In this document: positions 1-7,230 of the stretch, in pieces | How the letters are laid out: the number at the start of each line of letters is the position of its first letter | Position numbering within the stretch: position 1 is the stretch's first letter | Assembly: GCA_021773035.1 (NCBI GenBank) | Contig: JAJFKU010000017.1 | Location: 1-64,000, forward strand | DNA: 64,000 nucleotides | Source of the DNA: Woeseiaceae bacterium | GTDB lineage: Bacteria > Pseudomonadota > Gammaproteobacteria > Steroidobacterales > Woeseiaceae | Direction: 5' to 3' | The notes under the pieces: model-generated | Told to the model about the DNA's origin: nothing | Databases searched by the model: none | The model's input: the letters and a program-made list of their open reading frames with translations, nothing else | Program-made: the position numbers and the translations under genes

Positions 1-436
1 GGGTTTTGGGGTGGGGTTTTTTTTGTGTTTTTTTGGGGGTGGGCCGTTTGCGTGCCCTTTTGGTGCTTGCCGCGGGATGCGCCCCTCCCGGATCAACACC
101 GGATTAAGAACTACACCGGCAATTACAGCTAGCCCCAAAACGACGCGTCAAAGACGTCAACCACGCCTGAACGATAGTTGAGTCCATCGACATGGTCGCG
201 TTTGAGCAGCAAGGGGCCGTCTATATCAACAAAGTCGCACAGCTGCGCGATCACGAACGACGGTGCCATGCTCTTCGAACTCGCTGGTATCGAGACACGA
301 CTCGTCCGCTGCCAGTGGGATGGGCGATTCGAAACGGTCGCTTGAGCGGCCACTCTTCCATGTGCGCACTGAATTTCATCAAAGACTCCCTCACTGGCCC
401 GGCTGTATCGGGTCGCGAGGCGGAAGACCGTTAACT
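1..436. other. Gene-poor window edge with low-complexity start
   Basis: The first ~45 bases contain almost only G and T in homopolymer blocks, unlike anything else in the window, which suggests a contig-end or assembly artefact. From about 60 to 436 the sequence looks ordinary, but no reading frame on either strand has a recognisable domain. A 74-codon minus-strand frame (129-353) lies downstream of the pqiC homologue and could be a remnant or small gene; I cannot support it. Confidence 0.4.
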
Positions 437-1054
437 TTATGGGTCAATCTCGACGTCATCGGACTCGGACGCCGATGCTTTTCCTTCACATCCGCCAGCC
501 GCCGTGATCGCCTCGTCTATCTCGCTCGCGAGATCGTTCAACGATAAACGCAACTGAATAACCGACTTGCCATAACCACCCACTGGCAGCGCCCGCGAGG
601 CATCAAACCCACGGCTAGTGACAGCGCCGTTCGCGACAAGCGAGTAGCGACCACTCGCAAGCACCTCGCCTTTGGCGGCTGCATGGAAGCGGTCGAAGCG
701 TAACTCGAGCTGACAAGCGGCGTCTGTAGCTTCAGTAATTGCGAGCTTCGGCCGCTCGTCAACGAGCATCAATTCGAGTACTCGAGCGATCGAATTGTCG
801 AGACGATCCGTCCATGAATGGTATCGCGCCGAGACGATTTCGTTCTCGGCCACCTGCATAGCCAACGCGCGTGTTTGGAGGAAGGCGGGCAAATCGATGC
901 GTCGAATATTGAGTGTTTCAGTCTTTTCGGCAGCCACGACGCCTGATGTCGGCAATGCACCCAGCATCAGACTGTATTCGTGATTTTGCGGCGGAGTCGA
1001 CGAACAGGCAGCGGTGAATAGGAGTACGCCCAGTAGCAACGATACTTTACTCAT
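437..1054 (-). CDS. pqiC: PqiC-like outer-membrane lipoprotein
   Basis: A 205-residue lipoprotein of the PqiC/YmbA family (ABC-type transport auxiliary component), the outer-membrane partner of the PqiABC lipid-transport machine. Residues 1-16 form a short hydrophobic signal and Cys17 is the likely lipidation site (FTAAC-SS). The fold-typical segments follow: a YSLMLG start of the mature domain, the RIDLPAFLQTRALAMQ strand, and SWTDRLDNSIARVLELML. Its start overlaps the end of the upstream MCE-protein gene by 4 bp (1051-1054), so the two are translationally coupled. The position as last gene after pqiA-pqiB supports the call. The C-terminus is acidic (SESDDVEIDP) and probably disordered. Confidence 0.85.
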   Translation of the reverse strand: MSKVSLLLGVLLFTAACSSTPPQNHEYSLMLGALPTSGVVAAEKTETLNIRRIDLPAFLQTRALAMQVAENEIVSARYHSWTDRLDNSIARVLELMLVDERPKLAITEATDAACQLELRFDRFHAAAKGEVLASGRYSLVANGAVTSRGFDASRALPVGGYGKSVIQLRLSLNDLASEIDEAITAAGGCEGKASASESDDVEIDP

Positions 1055-2721
1055 TCGTTCTCTCCCCGCGGTTCGATGTCCGGCTGATCGCTGCCGCCAA
1101 ATATCAGGCTGTTGGGTTTATCGCGCACCTGTCTCAGCACAGGCTGCAGCTCATCCAATGTCCGTTGCAGTGACTCAAGACTCTTCTGCATTTCCTCATT
1201 GGTTTCCGATCCTTCTGCGTAGTCACGCGCCAGTTTTCGAAACTCCGCCAACGTCGTATTGATATTGGCGAACATGGCGCGACTTTCTTCGTCATCGAGG
1301 ATCTCGTCTAATTGCGCTAGTGTCGCCGCCATTTGGTCTAACGCTTTCTTTACGCTCACAACCATGTCGTCGAGTGGCAGCTCGGACAATGACGCTGCTG
1401 TTCTTGCAACACTGTCCATCAATCGCCCGACTCGACTGCTCACCGACGGAATCACTGTGTAATCGGCAAAGCGGGCCGACTCCGCTGCGTCGCGTTGTAC
1501 GTAATCGAGCTCGACAAACTTCTGCCCGGTCAACAGATTTCCGTTAGCGATCGATGCGTGCAGCCCGCTTTGCAGCAGTTCATCAATGCGCAACTTCGCC
1601 AGATTTCGGCCAGCCTCGGTATCCTCGTACCCCAATCTTGCAGGTTCGATCTCGATCAATACCGGTACGCGCGAGTTCGGGTCGAGCAGGTTAATGACTT
1701 CCTCATAGTCGATGTCGGTGCGCTGCACCTCACCAACTTTGACACCACGAAACTCGACCGGTGCGCCGGGGCTCAAACCACGAATCGACTCTTCAAACAG
1801 CAGCATGTAGTCAATTGAATGCCCGTAGACGCGTTCATTGATCGCATTCTTATGCGCATAGATAGTGAAGATCGTTCGTTCGCTAATGCGCTCACCCACC
1901 GGCTGGCCCTGCGGAACGTCGAATGCAACACCCCCACCGATAATCGACTCTAACGAATCCACTTGCACGCGTATACCATCAGCGGAAAGATTGAAAGCAA
2001 TACCGTTCGCAAACCAAAACCGCGTGTTCGTTGTAACCAATCGATCGTACGGTTCCTCAATAAACGCATTGTAGTAAGTCCGCCTCTCAATGGTATTGAA
2101 GTGCACGTATTCAATGCGGCCTACTTGAGAGCCGTTAAACAAAATGGGTTGGCCCTCAACCAGCGGCCGGCTGCCATCACTTGCCAGCGTAACGTGCAGG
2201 CCAGGTGTGCCGATGGCCGTTACGGGTGGCTTTTCAAGACCCTCAAATACGCGCGCGGAGTCATCGGCAATCCCGCGGGAGATTTCGATGTAGGCGCCGG
2301 ACAATAAGGTGCCTAGTCCCGTCACGCCACCCCGACCAATGCGTGGTCGCACGATCCAGAACTTGCTGTCCTCACGAATGAGGTCGGTGTATTCCTTGCG
2401 AATGCGCACGGTCGCGATAACCTTCTGCGCATCGTCATCGAGGCGTAGCGTTTCAATTTCGCCAACCTCGACATTACGACGTTTGACTTTGGTTTTGCCT
2501 GCCTCGATGCCGGCCCCATCCGTAAACGTAATCTCGATCACCGGTCCCTGGCTGGCCCAGTTGGCGTATACCATCCATAAACCAACGCCAAATGCGGCGA
2601 TCGGCACCAGCCATATTTTGTGGATGCGCGGGTTTTTCGACACGCCAGCTTTCACGGTTGCATTATTTTCCGCCACGAGTGTCCTGTTGGGCATTGAGAG
2701 CCCAAATGAGTCGAGTGTCAA
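1051..2721 (-). CDS. pqiB: PqiB-like MCE/MlaD-domain protein
   Basis: A 556-residue inner-membrane-anchored periplasmic protein with three successive MCE (MlaD) domains, roughly residues 57-150, 170-260 and 295-400, after one N-terminal transmembrane helix (about 34-53). A long helical C-terminal stretch (about 430-545) follows. In E. coli PqiB (546 residues) the MCE rings and the helical needle form a channel between the two membranes, and length and layout match here. The start is uncertain: the first ATG (2721) overlaps pqiA by ~58 bp, while a second ATG (2694) and a GTG (2676) give shorter overlaps. The gene lies between pqiA and pqiC, with overlaps on both sides. Confidence 0.9.
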   Translation of the reverse strand: MTLDSFGLSMPNRTLVAENNATVKAGVSKNPRIHKIWLVPIAAFGVGLWMVYANWASQGPVIEITFTDGAGIEAGKTKVKRRNVEVGEIETLRLDDDAQKVIATVRIRKEYTDLIREDSKFWIVRPRIGRGGVTGLGTLLSGAYIEISRGIADDSARVFEGLEKPPVTAIGTPGLHVTLASDGSRPLVEGQPILFNGSQVGRIEYVHFNTIERRTYYNAFIEEPYDRLVTTNTRFWFANGIAFNLSADGIRVQVDSLESIIGGGVAFDVPQGQPVGERISERTIFTIYAHKNAINERVYGHSIDYMLLFEESIRGLSPGAPVEFRGVKVGEVQRTDIDYEEVINLLDPNSRVPVLIEIEPARLGYEDTEAGRNLAKLRIDELLQSGLHASIANGNLLTGQKFVELDYVQRDAAESARFADYTVIPSVSSRVGRLMDSVARTAASLSELPLDDMVVSVKKALDQMAATLAQLDEILDDEESRAMFANINTTLAEFRKLARDYAEGSETNEEMQKSLESLQRTLDELQPVLRQVRDKPNSLIFGGSDQPDIEPRGENE

Positions 2722-3310
2722 AAGAAATCGCCGCCAGCATTGTGGTCACCACCATCGCCGCAAATGCGAGTGCCGCCGGTCCCGGCAAAATCGTCATGAT
2801 GTTACCCAACTGTATCAAGGCCGCGAGAATGCCGACGACAAAGACATCAACCATCGACCAGCGACCGACAAGCTCAGTCGCGCGATAAAAGAGCGTTTTG
2901 TGCCGCTGTGCCAAATGGCTTTTCAGTTGGACTGAAATACACAGCCAAGCGAGGATGATGATCTTGCTGATGGGCACGAATACACTCGCGATAAAAATAA
3001 CAGCGGCGATCGGGTAAGAGTCGTGGTGCCACAACGTGACTACACCACCGAGAATCGTGTTTGGCGTCTCGTTCCCAAGAAAGCGCGTGTACATGATCGG
3101 CAATACATTGGCAGGCACATAAAGAATGACTGATGTAATTAGCCATGCCCAGGTTTTTTCGATGCTGTGTGTCCATTCGCTGTGTAAGTTCGCACCGCAG
3201 TCTTCGCAGTGCTCGGCACCAATGTGACTCACCGCGGTGCACATCGTGCACCCCTGCACGCCCGCAGCACGGCCCGTCGGCAGTGAGAACTCGTTCGCGA
3301 TTTCAGACAT
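2663..3310 (-). CDS. pqiA: PqiA-domain membrane protein, second half of a split PqiA
   Basis: A 215-residue integral membrane protein of the PqiA family. A zinc-ribbon-like cysteine pair set (Cys21, Cys24, Cys35, Cys38) is followed by about four transmembrane helices and the family-typical WSMVDVFVVGILAALIQ segment. In E. coli a single PqiA of about 417 residues carries two such modules; here this module is a separate gene. Its ATG lies 8 bp inside the end of the preceding PqiA-module gene (3303-3310), so the halves are probably coupled in translation and assemble together. It overlaps pqiB downstream. Confidence 0.85.
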   Translation of the reverse strand: MSEIANEFSLPTGRAAGVQGCTMCTAVSHIGAEHCEDCGANLHSEWTHSIEKTWAWLITSVILYVPANVLPIMYTRFLGNETPNTILGGVVTLWHHDSYPIAAVIFIASVFVPISKIIILAWLCISVQLKSHLAQRHKTLFYRATELVGRWSMVDVFVVGILAALIQLGNIMTILPGPAALAFAAMVVTTMLAAISFDTRLIWALNAQQDTRGGK

Positions 3311-3920
3311 TCGGCACCGCGTTGACCTGCCGCCAGAGCTCGCGCCGGTCGATGTTGAGTATCACCAGCATCAGACTGACGGTAAAGAACACATAGGCCC
3401 AGAACGACACCCCGAGTTCGACCCGCGCAAGCGCCACAATCTTGATAAAGCTGACAAGAATACCGATAAGAAAAATCTCGGCCATGCTCCAGGGCAACAT
3501 GCGGAGTGACCATCGCAAAATTCTGTGAGTGCCTGGCAAACGTTTTGACAATCGCAACGAGACAGACACATAAGCAAGTCCCGCAAGCAAGAATCCCGGT
3601 ACACCGATTATTGTGGCAAACACGATGCCCGCAAGCACCGCATGTTCTTCAAACAGAATGTTGACACTGTCGATTAGCGTTACAGTCTGCTCCTGACCGC
3701 TCGCGCTTAAGCTGATAAATGTAAACGAGTTGGCAAGCAGGAGAAACGTCAGCGCCGTCGCGGAAAAAGCCAGAATCTTCTCGGTGGCATTCGGACGATT
3801 GGCGGCTAGCAAATACTCGCAACGCGGGCAGAATGCCTTATCGTGTTCCTCCAATACCGGCACGTCGACGAGTAAATCGCACTCATGACAAACCATTCGC
3901 GACGCATCCAGGTGGCTCAT
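3303..3920 (-). CDS. pqiA: PqiA-domain membrane protein, first half of a split PqiA
   Basis: A 205-residue PqiA-family membrane protein, first gene of the pqi operon. It has CxxC pairs at Cys11/Cys14 and Cys31/Cys34 near the N-terminus, then about four transmembrane helices with the conserved WSMAEIFLIGILVSFIKI segment. It corresponds to the N-terminal module of a standard two-module PqiA. The next gene encodes the other module and overlaps it by 8 bp in another frame. Both parts keep their cysteines and helices, so this reads as a stable split and not as a decaying gene. Its start lies 86 bp from the left att-like repeat of the neighbouring island, so its promoter must lie in that short space or beyond the repeat. 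Confidence 0.85.
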   Translation of the reverse strand: MSHLDASRMVCHECDLLVDVPVLEEHDKAFCPRCEYLLAANRPNATEKILAFSATALTFLLLANSFTFISLSASGQEQTVTLIDSVNILFEEHAVLAGIVFATIIGVPGFLLAGLAYVSVSLRLSKRLPGTHRILRWSLRMLPWSMAEIFLIGILVSFIKIVALARVELGVSFWAYVFFTVSLMLVILNIDRRELWRQVNAVPNV

Positions 3921-4005
3921 AGACGCAGTATGCCAGCCTCCGCAGGTTTCGAAAAACTCCTCTGGCAGAAGCGGGTAAATCGCGGCTTGTTGGGTACGAA
4001 GAATA

Positions 4006-4020
4006 TGGCGGAGAGAGAGG
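4006..4020. repeat. Left att-like direct repeat of the tRNA-Ser island
   Basis: TGGCGGAGAGAGAGG here is identical to 29130-29144, which is the 3' end of the tRNA-Ser gene (encoded CCA, acceptor strand and the start of the T-stem, on the minus strand). Both copies have the same orientation. The left copy sits 387 bp before a P4-type integrase gene. This is the pattern expected when an island integrates into a tRNA 3' end. Confidence 0.8.
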
Positions 4021-4032
4021 TAGTTTCTTTAG

Positions 4033-4160
4033 TATGTGACTAAGTGTGAAGAGGTGTGATAAATGCAATTAAATCAGATCCTTATGCGACTTCTTAGAGT
4101 GTTACGGTGTGTTTAGGTGTGAGTAAATGTGCGTTTCAAGTAGGGACAGAAGTAGGGACA
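4033..4160. repeat. Phased integrase arm-type repeats
   Basis: Heptamers of the form (R/T)(R)TGTG(A) occur at 4033 (TATGTGA), 4043 (AGTGTGA) and 4053 (GGTGTGA). They occur again at 4106 (GGTGTGT), 4116 (GGTGTGA) and 4126 (AATGTGC). Spacing within each cluster is exactly 10 bp and the clusters are 53 bp apart, so all lie on one face of the helix. A tandem AAGTAGGGACA pair follows at 4138 and 4150. Their position between the att-like repeat and the integrase gene fits arm-type sites bound by the integrase N-terminal domain, though accessory-factor or repressor binding is also possible. Confidence 0.5.
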
Positions 4161-4406
4161 CACGTGCCTGTAGCAAAATCGATTTGGGTACAAATTAGCA
4201 AATTGCACGAACAACTCAGATTCAAAAAAAGGGTCGTCTGCACCTATAGAGGCCACCTAGTCCCGCAATAACGGCGCGCACTCATGCGTTAATAGCCGCT
4301 ATGATAACAAACACTTTCCCTGTCTTGGTCCGCTTTCGTTCGATCCGATTAACCGCAATCCGGGCATTCAGTTTGGGCCACAGTAAATGCTACGGAGCGA
4401 AAAGCG

Positions 4407-5711
4407 GTGTACAAGCTAACCGTAATGGCGGTTAAGGCACTCAAGAAGCCTGGTTACTACAACGACGGCTCGGGACTGTATCTGAGAGTTACCAAATCGG
4501 GCACGAAATCCTGGATCTTCCGGTTTCGCGATCGTACGACACGCAAGGTCAGAGACATGGGACTTGGCAGCCTGCGTGACCTTTCGCTGGCCGAGGCTCG
4601 CGATGCCGCAGGGGAGGCTCGCAAGATTGTACGTTCGGGCGCTGACCCTATTACCGAACGGCAACTTGAACGGGCTGAGCGACGGTTAAAGGTAGAGAGT
4701 ATGTTCACCTTCGATCAGGCGGCGGAAAGATACGTCGCGATGGTGGTCGAACCGGTGTCCAAGAATTCAAAGCACTTGGAACAATGGAAAAACACGCTTC
4801 GCACCTATGCATCGCCGGTGATGGGTGCCCTTCCGGTGGCCGCGATCGATACCTACCATATACTGTCGGTGCTCGATCCAATCTGGCACACAAAGACCGA
4901 AACTGCTTGCCGGTTACGGGCCCGCATAGAGAAAGTTCTGGATTGGGCCAGAGCAAGAAAACACCGTGAAGGCCCAAACCCAGCTCGCTGGAGGGGTCAC
5001 ATGCAGGTACTACTGGTCGCACCCAACAAGATAAAGCGAGTGAGGCACTTTGCTTCGCTGCCCTACGCACGACTGCCAGAACTCATCGTGGAGATTCGGG
5101 GGCGTTCCGGCCACGCGGCACGGTGTCTGGAGTTCACTATTCTAACGGCAACTCGGACGGGGGAGTCTACTGGCGTGCAATGGCATGAAGTGGACTTGGA
5201 CCGAGCTGTATGGACCATTCCCGCCAGCCGTATGAAGACGCAGCGGGAACACCGCGTACCTCTGAGTAGTGCCGCAGTCGACATACTGAAGGGTCAGCAA
5301 GGCCAGCATGAACACCTCGTGTTTCCCAGCAAGAAAGGGCGGCACCTGCCACGTATGGCGATGCTGGATTTGCTCAATAATCTGGACACCGCCTACGAAG
5401 ACGGGGATGGACGCCCGATTACCGTGCACGGGTTTCGTAGCAGTTTCCGGACATGGGCAGCTGAGATGACAGCGTTTCCCCGCGACATTTGCGAAGCAAG
5501 CTTGGCGCATGTCACCAAGAGCAGGAGCGAGGCGGCTTATAACCATTCGGACCTTCTGGAGAAACGCGCAGAACTGATGAATGCGTGGGCAACGTACATC
5601 AACAACGAGGCTGAAGGGGCAGCTAAACAACAGAAAACGCCCACGGCAATTACCTGGATCCCACGGTACAGTGACGACCTGACCGTCACCTCCAAAAAGG
5701 AAACGCCTTGA
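4407..5711 (+). CDS. P4-type tyrosine-recombinase integrase of the island
   Basis: A 434-residue site-specific integrase with an N-terminal arm-binding domain (DUF4102 type, residues 1 to about 85, with the YNDGSGLYLRVTKSGTKSWIFRF signature), a core-binding domain and a C-terminal catalytic domain. The catalytic set is visible: Arg250 (TATRTGE), Lys277, His341 and Arg344 (HGFR), His368 (LAHV) and nucleophile Tyr378. The start is GTG at 4407 with an ACGGAG ribosome site about 10 bases upstream. It reads inward from the left island edge. Integrases of this family usually recombine into tRNA 3' ends, in agreement with the tRNA-Ser repeat. The downstream gene starts on the overlapping TTGA. Confidence 0.95.
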   Translation: MYKLTVMAVKALKKPGYYNDGSGLYLRVTKSGTKSWIFRFRDRTTRKVRDMGLGSLRDLSLAEARDAAGEARKIVRSGADPITERQLERAERRLKVESMFTFDQAAERYVAMVVEPVSKNSKHLEQWKNTLRTYASPVMGALPVAAIDTYHILSVLDPIWHTKTETACRLRARIEKVLDWARARKHREGPNPARWRGHMQVLLVAPNKIKRVRHFASLPYARLPELIVEIRGRSGHAARCLEFTILTATRTGESTGVQWHEVDLDRAVWTIPASRMKTQREHRVPLSSAAVDILKGQQGQHEHLVFPSKKGRHLPRMAMLDLLNNLDTAYEDGDGRPITVHGFRSSFRTWAAEMTAFPRDICEASLAHVTKSRSEAAYNHSDLLEKRAELMNAWATYINNEAEGAAKQQKTPTAITWIPRYSDDLTVTSKKETP

Positions 5712-6088
5712 AACAAAACATAGAAGACGTCGTTGCAGAGATGTCCGATGCTATTGAAGCGGCTGACGAGGCCCTGATAATGGGTGTGGCAGGCGTGGTC
5801 CACTCGATGACTGACCTGAGAACGGCTCTATCCAGCCTCGATAGCCTCCTGAGTCAGCGAAGATTCGAAAAGGCCGCTTCGCTGGGATACCGTGATATCA
5901 GTTCGAACTACGTTTTCCTGCAACGCACATTGGGCGCATTGCAGAAGGCAGACGACAACAAGGCGAAGATAATCCAGGACGTCGCCATGAAAACGCAATT
6001 GCCCTACGAAGAAGCGGCGCCATTCGTTGATCGCTTAATGGAATCCTCGATACCCAGGGGCCCAACGACAACACTTCGCGGCGACTAA
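5708..6088 (+). CDS. Small hypothetical protein coupled to the integrase
   Basis: A 126-residue soluble protein that I do not recognise. It starts at TTG (5708), and that TTGA overlaps the integrase stop, which suggests translational coupling; an ATG 11 codons inside is the alternative start. It is predicted to be almost all helical and acidic (IEDVVAEMSDAIEAADEALI at the N-terminus), without cysteines or membrane segments. The position next to the integrase suggests an excision or maintenance role, but it lacks an obvious winged-helix or helix-turn-helix motif typical of excisionases. Function unknown. Confidence 0.6.
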   Translation: MKQNIEDVVAEMSDAIEAADEALIMGVAGVVHSMTDLRTALSSLDSLLSQRRFEKAASLGYRDISSNYVFLQRTLGALQKADDNKAKIIQDVAMKTQLPYEEAAPFVDRLMESSIPRGPTTTLRGD

Positions 6089-6103
6089 TGGCAAAGTCGG
6101 TCC

Positions 6104-6185
6104 GTAGACAATCTGCCGCTACGACGAGAACTGCATTCCGGAACTGGGTAGATCATGATCTCAAACACGGTATAACTAGCGATAA
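6104..6185. repeat. Left direct-repeat block of the nested recombinase module
   Basis: This intergenic block holds ACAATCTGCCGCT (6108-6120) and ACTAGCGATAA (6175-6185). Both words recur, in the same order and orientation, at 10583-10595 and 10615-10625 on the other side of the recombinase/ParB-like/methylase/nuclease-like module. GTAGACAATCT (6104-6114) also recurs at 9539-9549, at the end of the methylase gene. Chance pairing of both words in two short intergenic regions is unlikely, so they probably mark recombination sites of the nested module. Confidence 0.55.
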
Positions 6186-6233
6186 ACTCAATTCTCACTA
6201 GTAATATCTGACTGAATTTTATACGCTTCTCGC

Positions 6234-7226
6234 ATGGAAAATTCTGTAACGTTTCCGAGAAGCGCCCTCGCCCAAATTGTGCTCGACAATGCCCTCGAAG
6301 CTGCCAAACGCTATTCGAAAAAGAGTCGAGCCGATTCTACCTGGCGAGCTTACAAGTCCGATTGGCGGCAGTTTGAAGCTTGGTGCCAAACCGTTTCGCT
6401 ACCAAGTATGCCTTCCGATCCGGATTGCGTAGCGATGTTTATCGCTTCTCAAGCGTCCGACGGTCTGAACCCTTCGACACTTAACCGCCGCCTCGCTGCA
6501 ATCCGACTTGTGCATCTGGGCGCTGGCCATCCCTCGCCGCACAACGCACTCAAGGTAGTCGAGGTTATGCGAGGCATTCGACGTGACTGGGCTCAGCCAC
6601 CAGCCAAGAAAGCCGCTGCGATCGACGAAGATATTAGGATAATGGCAGATGCTGTCGATCCAGAATCGGCGATGGGCCTGCGAGATCGCGCCCTTCTCCT
6701 CTTTGGCTTTGCTGGCGCGTTCCGGCGTTCCGAACTCGTGGCTCTCAACACCTGGAATCTCGAGGAGCGCGAGGAAGGCCTCAGAGTGACTATTGAGAAG
6801 TCGAAAACGGATCAGGAAACACAGGGCCAGGTGATTGCGATCGTTCGGCAGCCCGATTCACCGTACTGTCCGGTGCAGGCGCTTCAGGACTGGTTAACTG
6901 TGGCGGAGATTGATCAAGGCGCCCTCTTCCGTCGTATGTTCCGCGGCGACAAAGTCGGCGCATCACGGCTATCGGGACAAAGCGTCGCGTTGGTCGTCAA
7001 GGAATACGCTAGTCGGGCTGGGTTAGACTGGGAAAGGTATGCAGGCCATAGCTTAAGAAGTGGGTTCCTGACTAGCGCCGCGCGAAATCGAGCAAGTATT
7101 TTCAAAATGGCCGACCAGTCGCGGCACAAGTCTCTAGATATTTTGCGAGAATACGTGCGTACTGAGGAATTGTTTGACGACAATGCAGGCGAAACATTGC
7201 TGACCAACACGCAATCGGAAGGATAG
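6234..7226 (+). CDS. Second tyrosine recombinase (XerC/integrase-like)
   Basis: A 330-residue tyrosine recombinase with a SAM-like core-binding domain (about residues 25-115) and a catalytic domain. Catalytic residues visible are Arg164 (AFRRSEL), a Lys in EKSKTDQE, His272 and Arg275 (GHSLR), His298 (SRHKSLD) and Tyr307. It lacks the DUF4102 arm-binding domain, so it belongs to a different branch from the integrase at 4407. Only four bases separate it from the ParB-like gene, so the two are likely one operon with the methylase. Direct repeats on either side suggest it mobilises, or once mobilised, this module. Confidence 0.9.
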   Translation: MENSVTFPRSALAQIVLDNALEAAKRYSKKSRADSTWRAYKSDWRQFEAWCQTVSLPSMPSDPDCVAMFIASQASDGLNPSTLNRRLAAIRLVHLGAGHPSPHNALKVVEVMRGIRRDWAQPPAKKAAAIDEDIRIMADAVDPESAMGLRDRALLLFGFAGAFRRSELVALNTWNLEEREEGLRVTIEKSKTDQETQGQVIAIVRQPDSPYCPVQALQDWLTVAEIDQGALFRRMFRGDKVGASRLSGQSVALVVKEYASRAGLDWERYAGHSLRSGFLTSAARNRASIFKMADQSRHKSLDILREYVRTEELFDDNAGETLLTNTQSEG

Positions 7227-7230
7227 AAGA

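Larger units (their letters stand above)
3921..4406. other. Intergenic att region between pqi operon and island integrase
   Basis: This stretch of 486 bp has no gene. It holds the 15-bp att-like repeat (4006-4020), two clusters of three short TGTG-containing repeats at 10-bp spacing (4033-4059 and 4106-4132), and a tandem AAGTAGGGACA repeat (4138-4148 and 4150-4160). Together these look like the attachment and integrase-binding region of the adjacent integrase gene. The pqi promoter should also lie near its left end. Confidence 0.6.

Noticed and set aside
129-353. A 74-codon minus-strand frame downstream of the pqiC homologue
   Set aside because: No recognisable domain, no clear ribosome site, and it lies near a suspect contig end.
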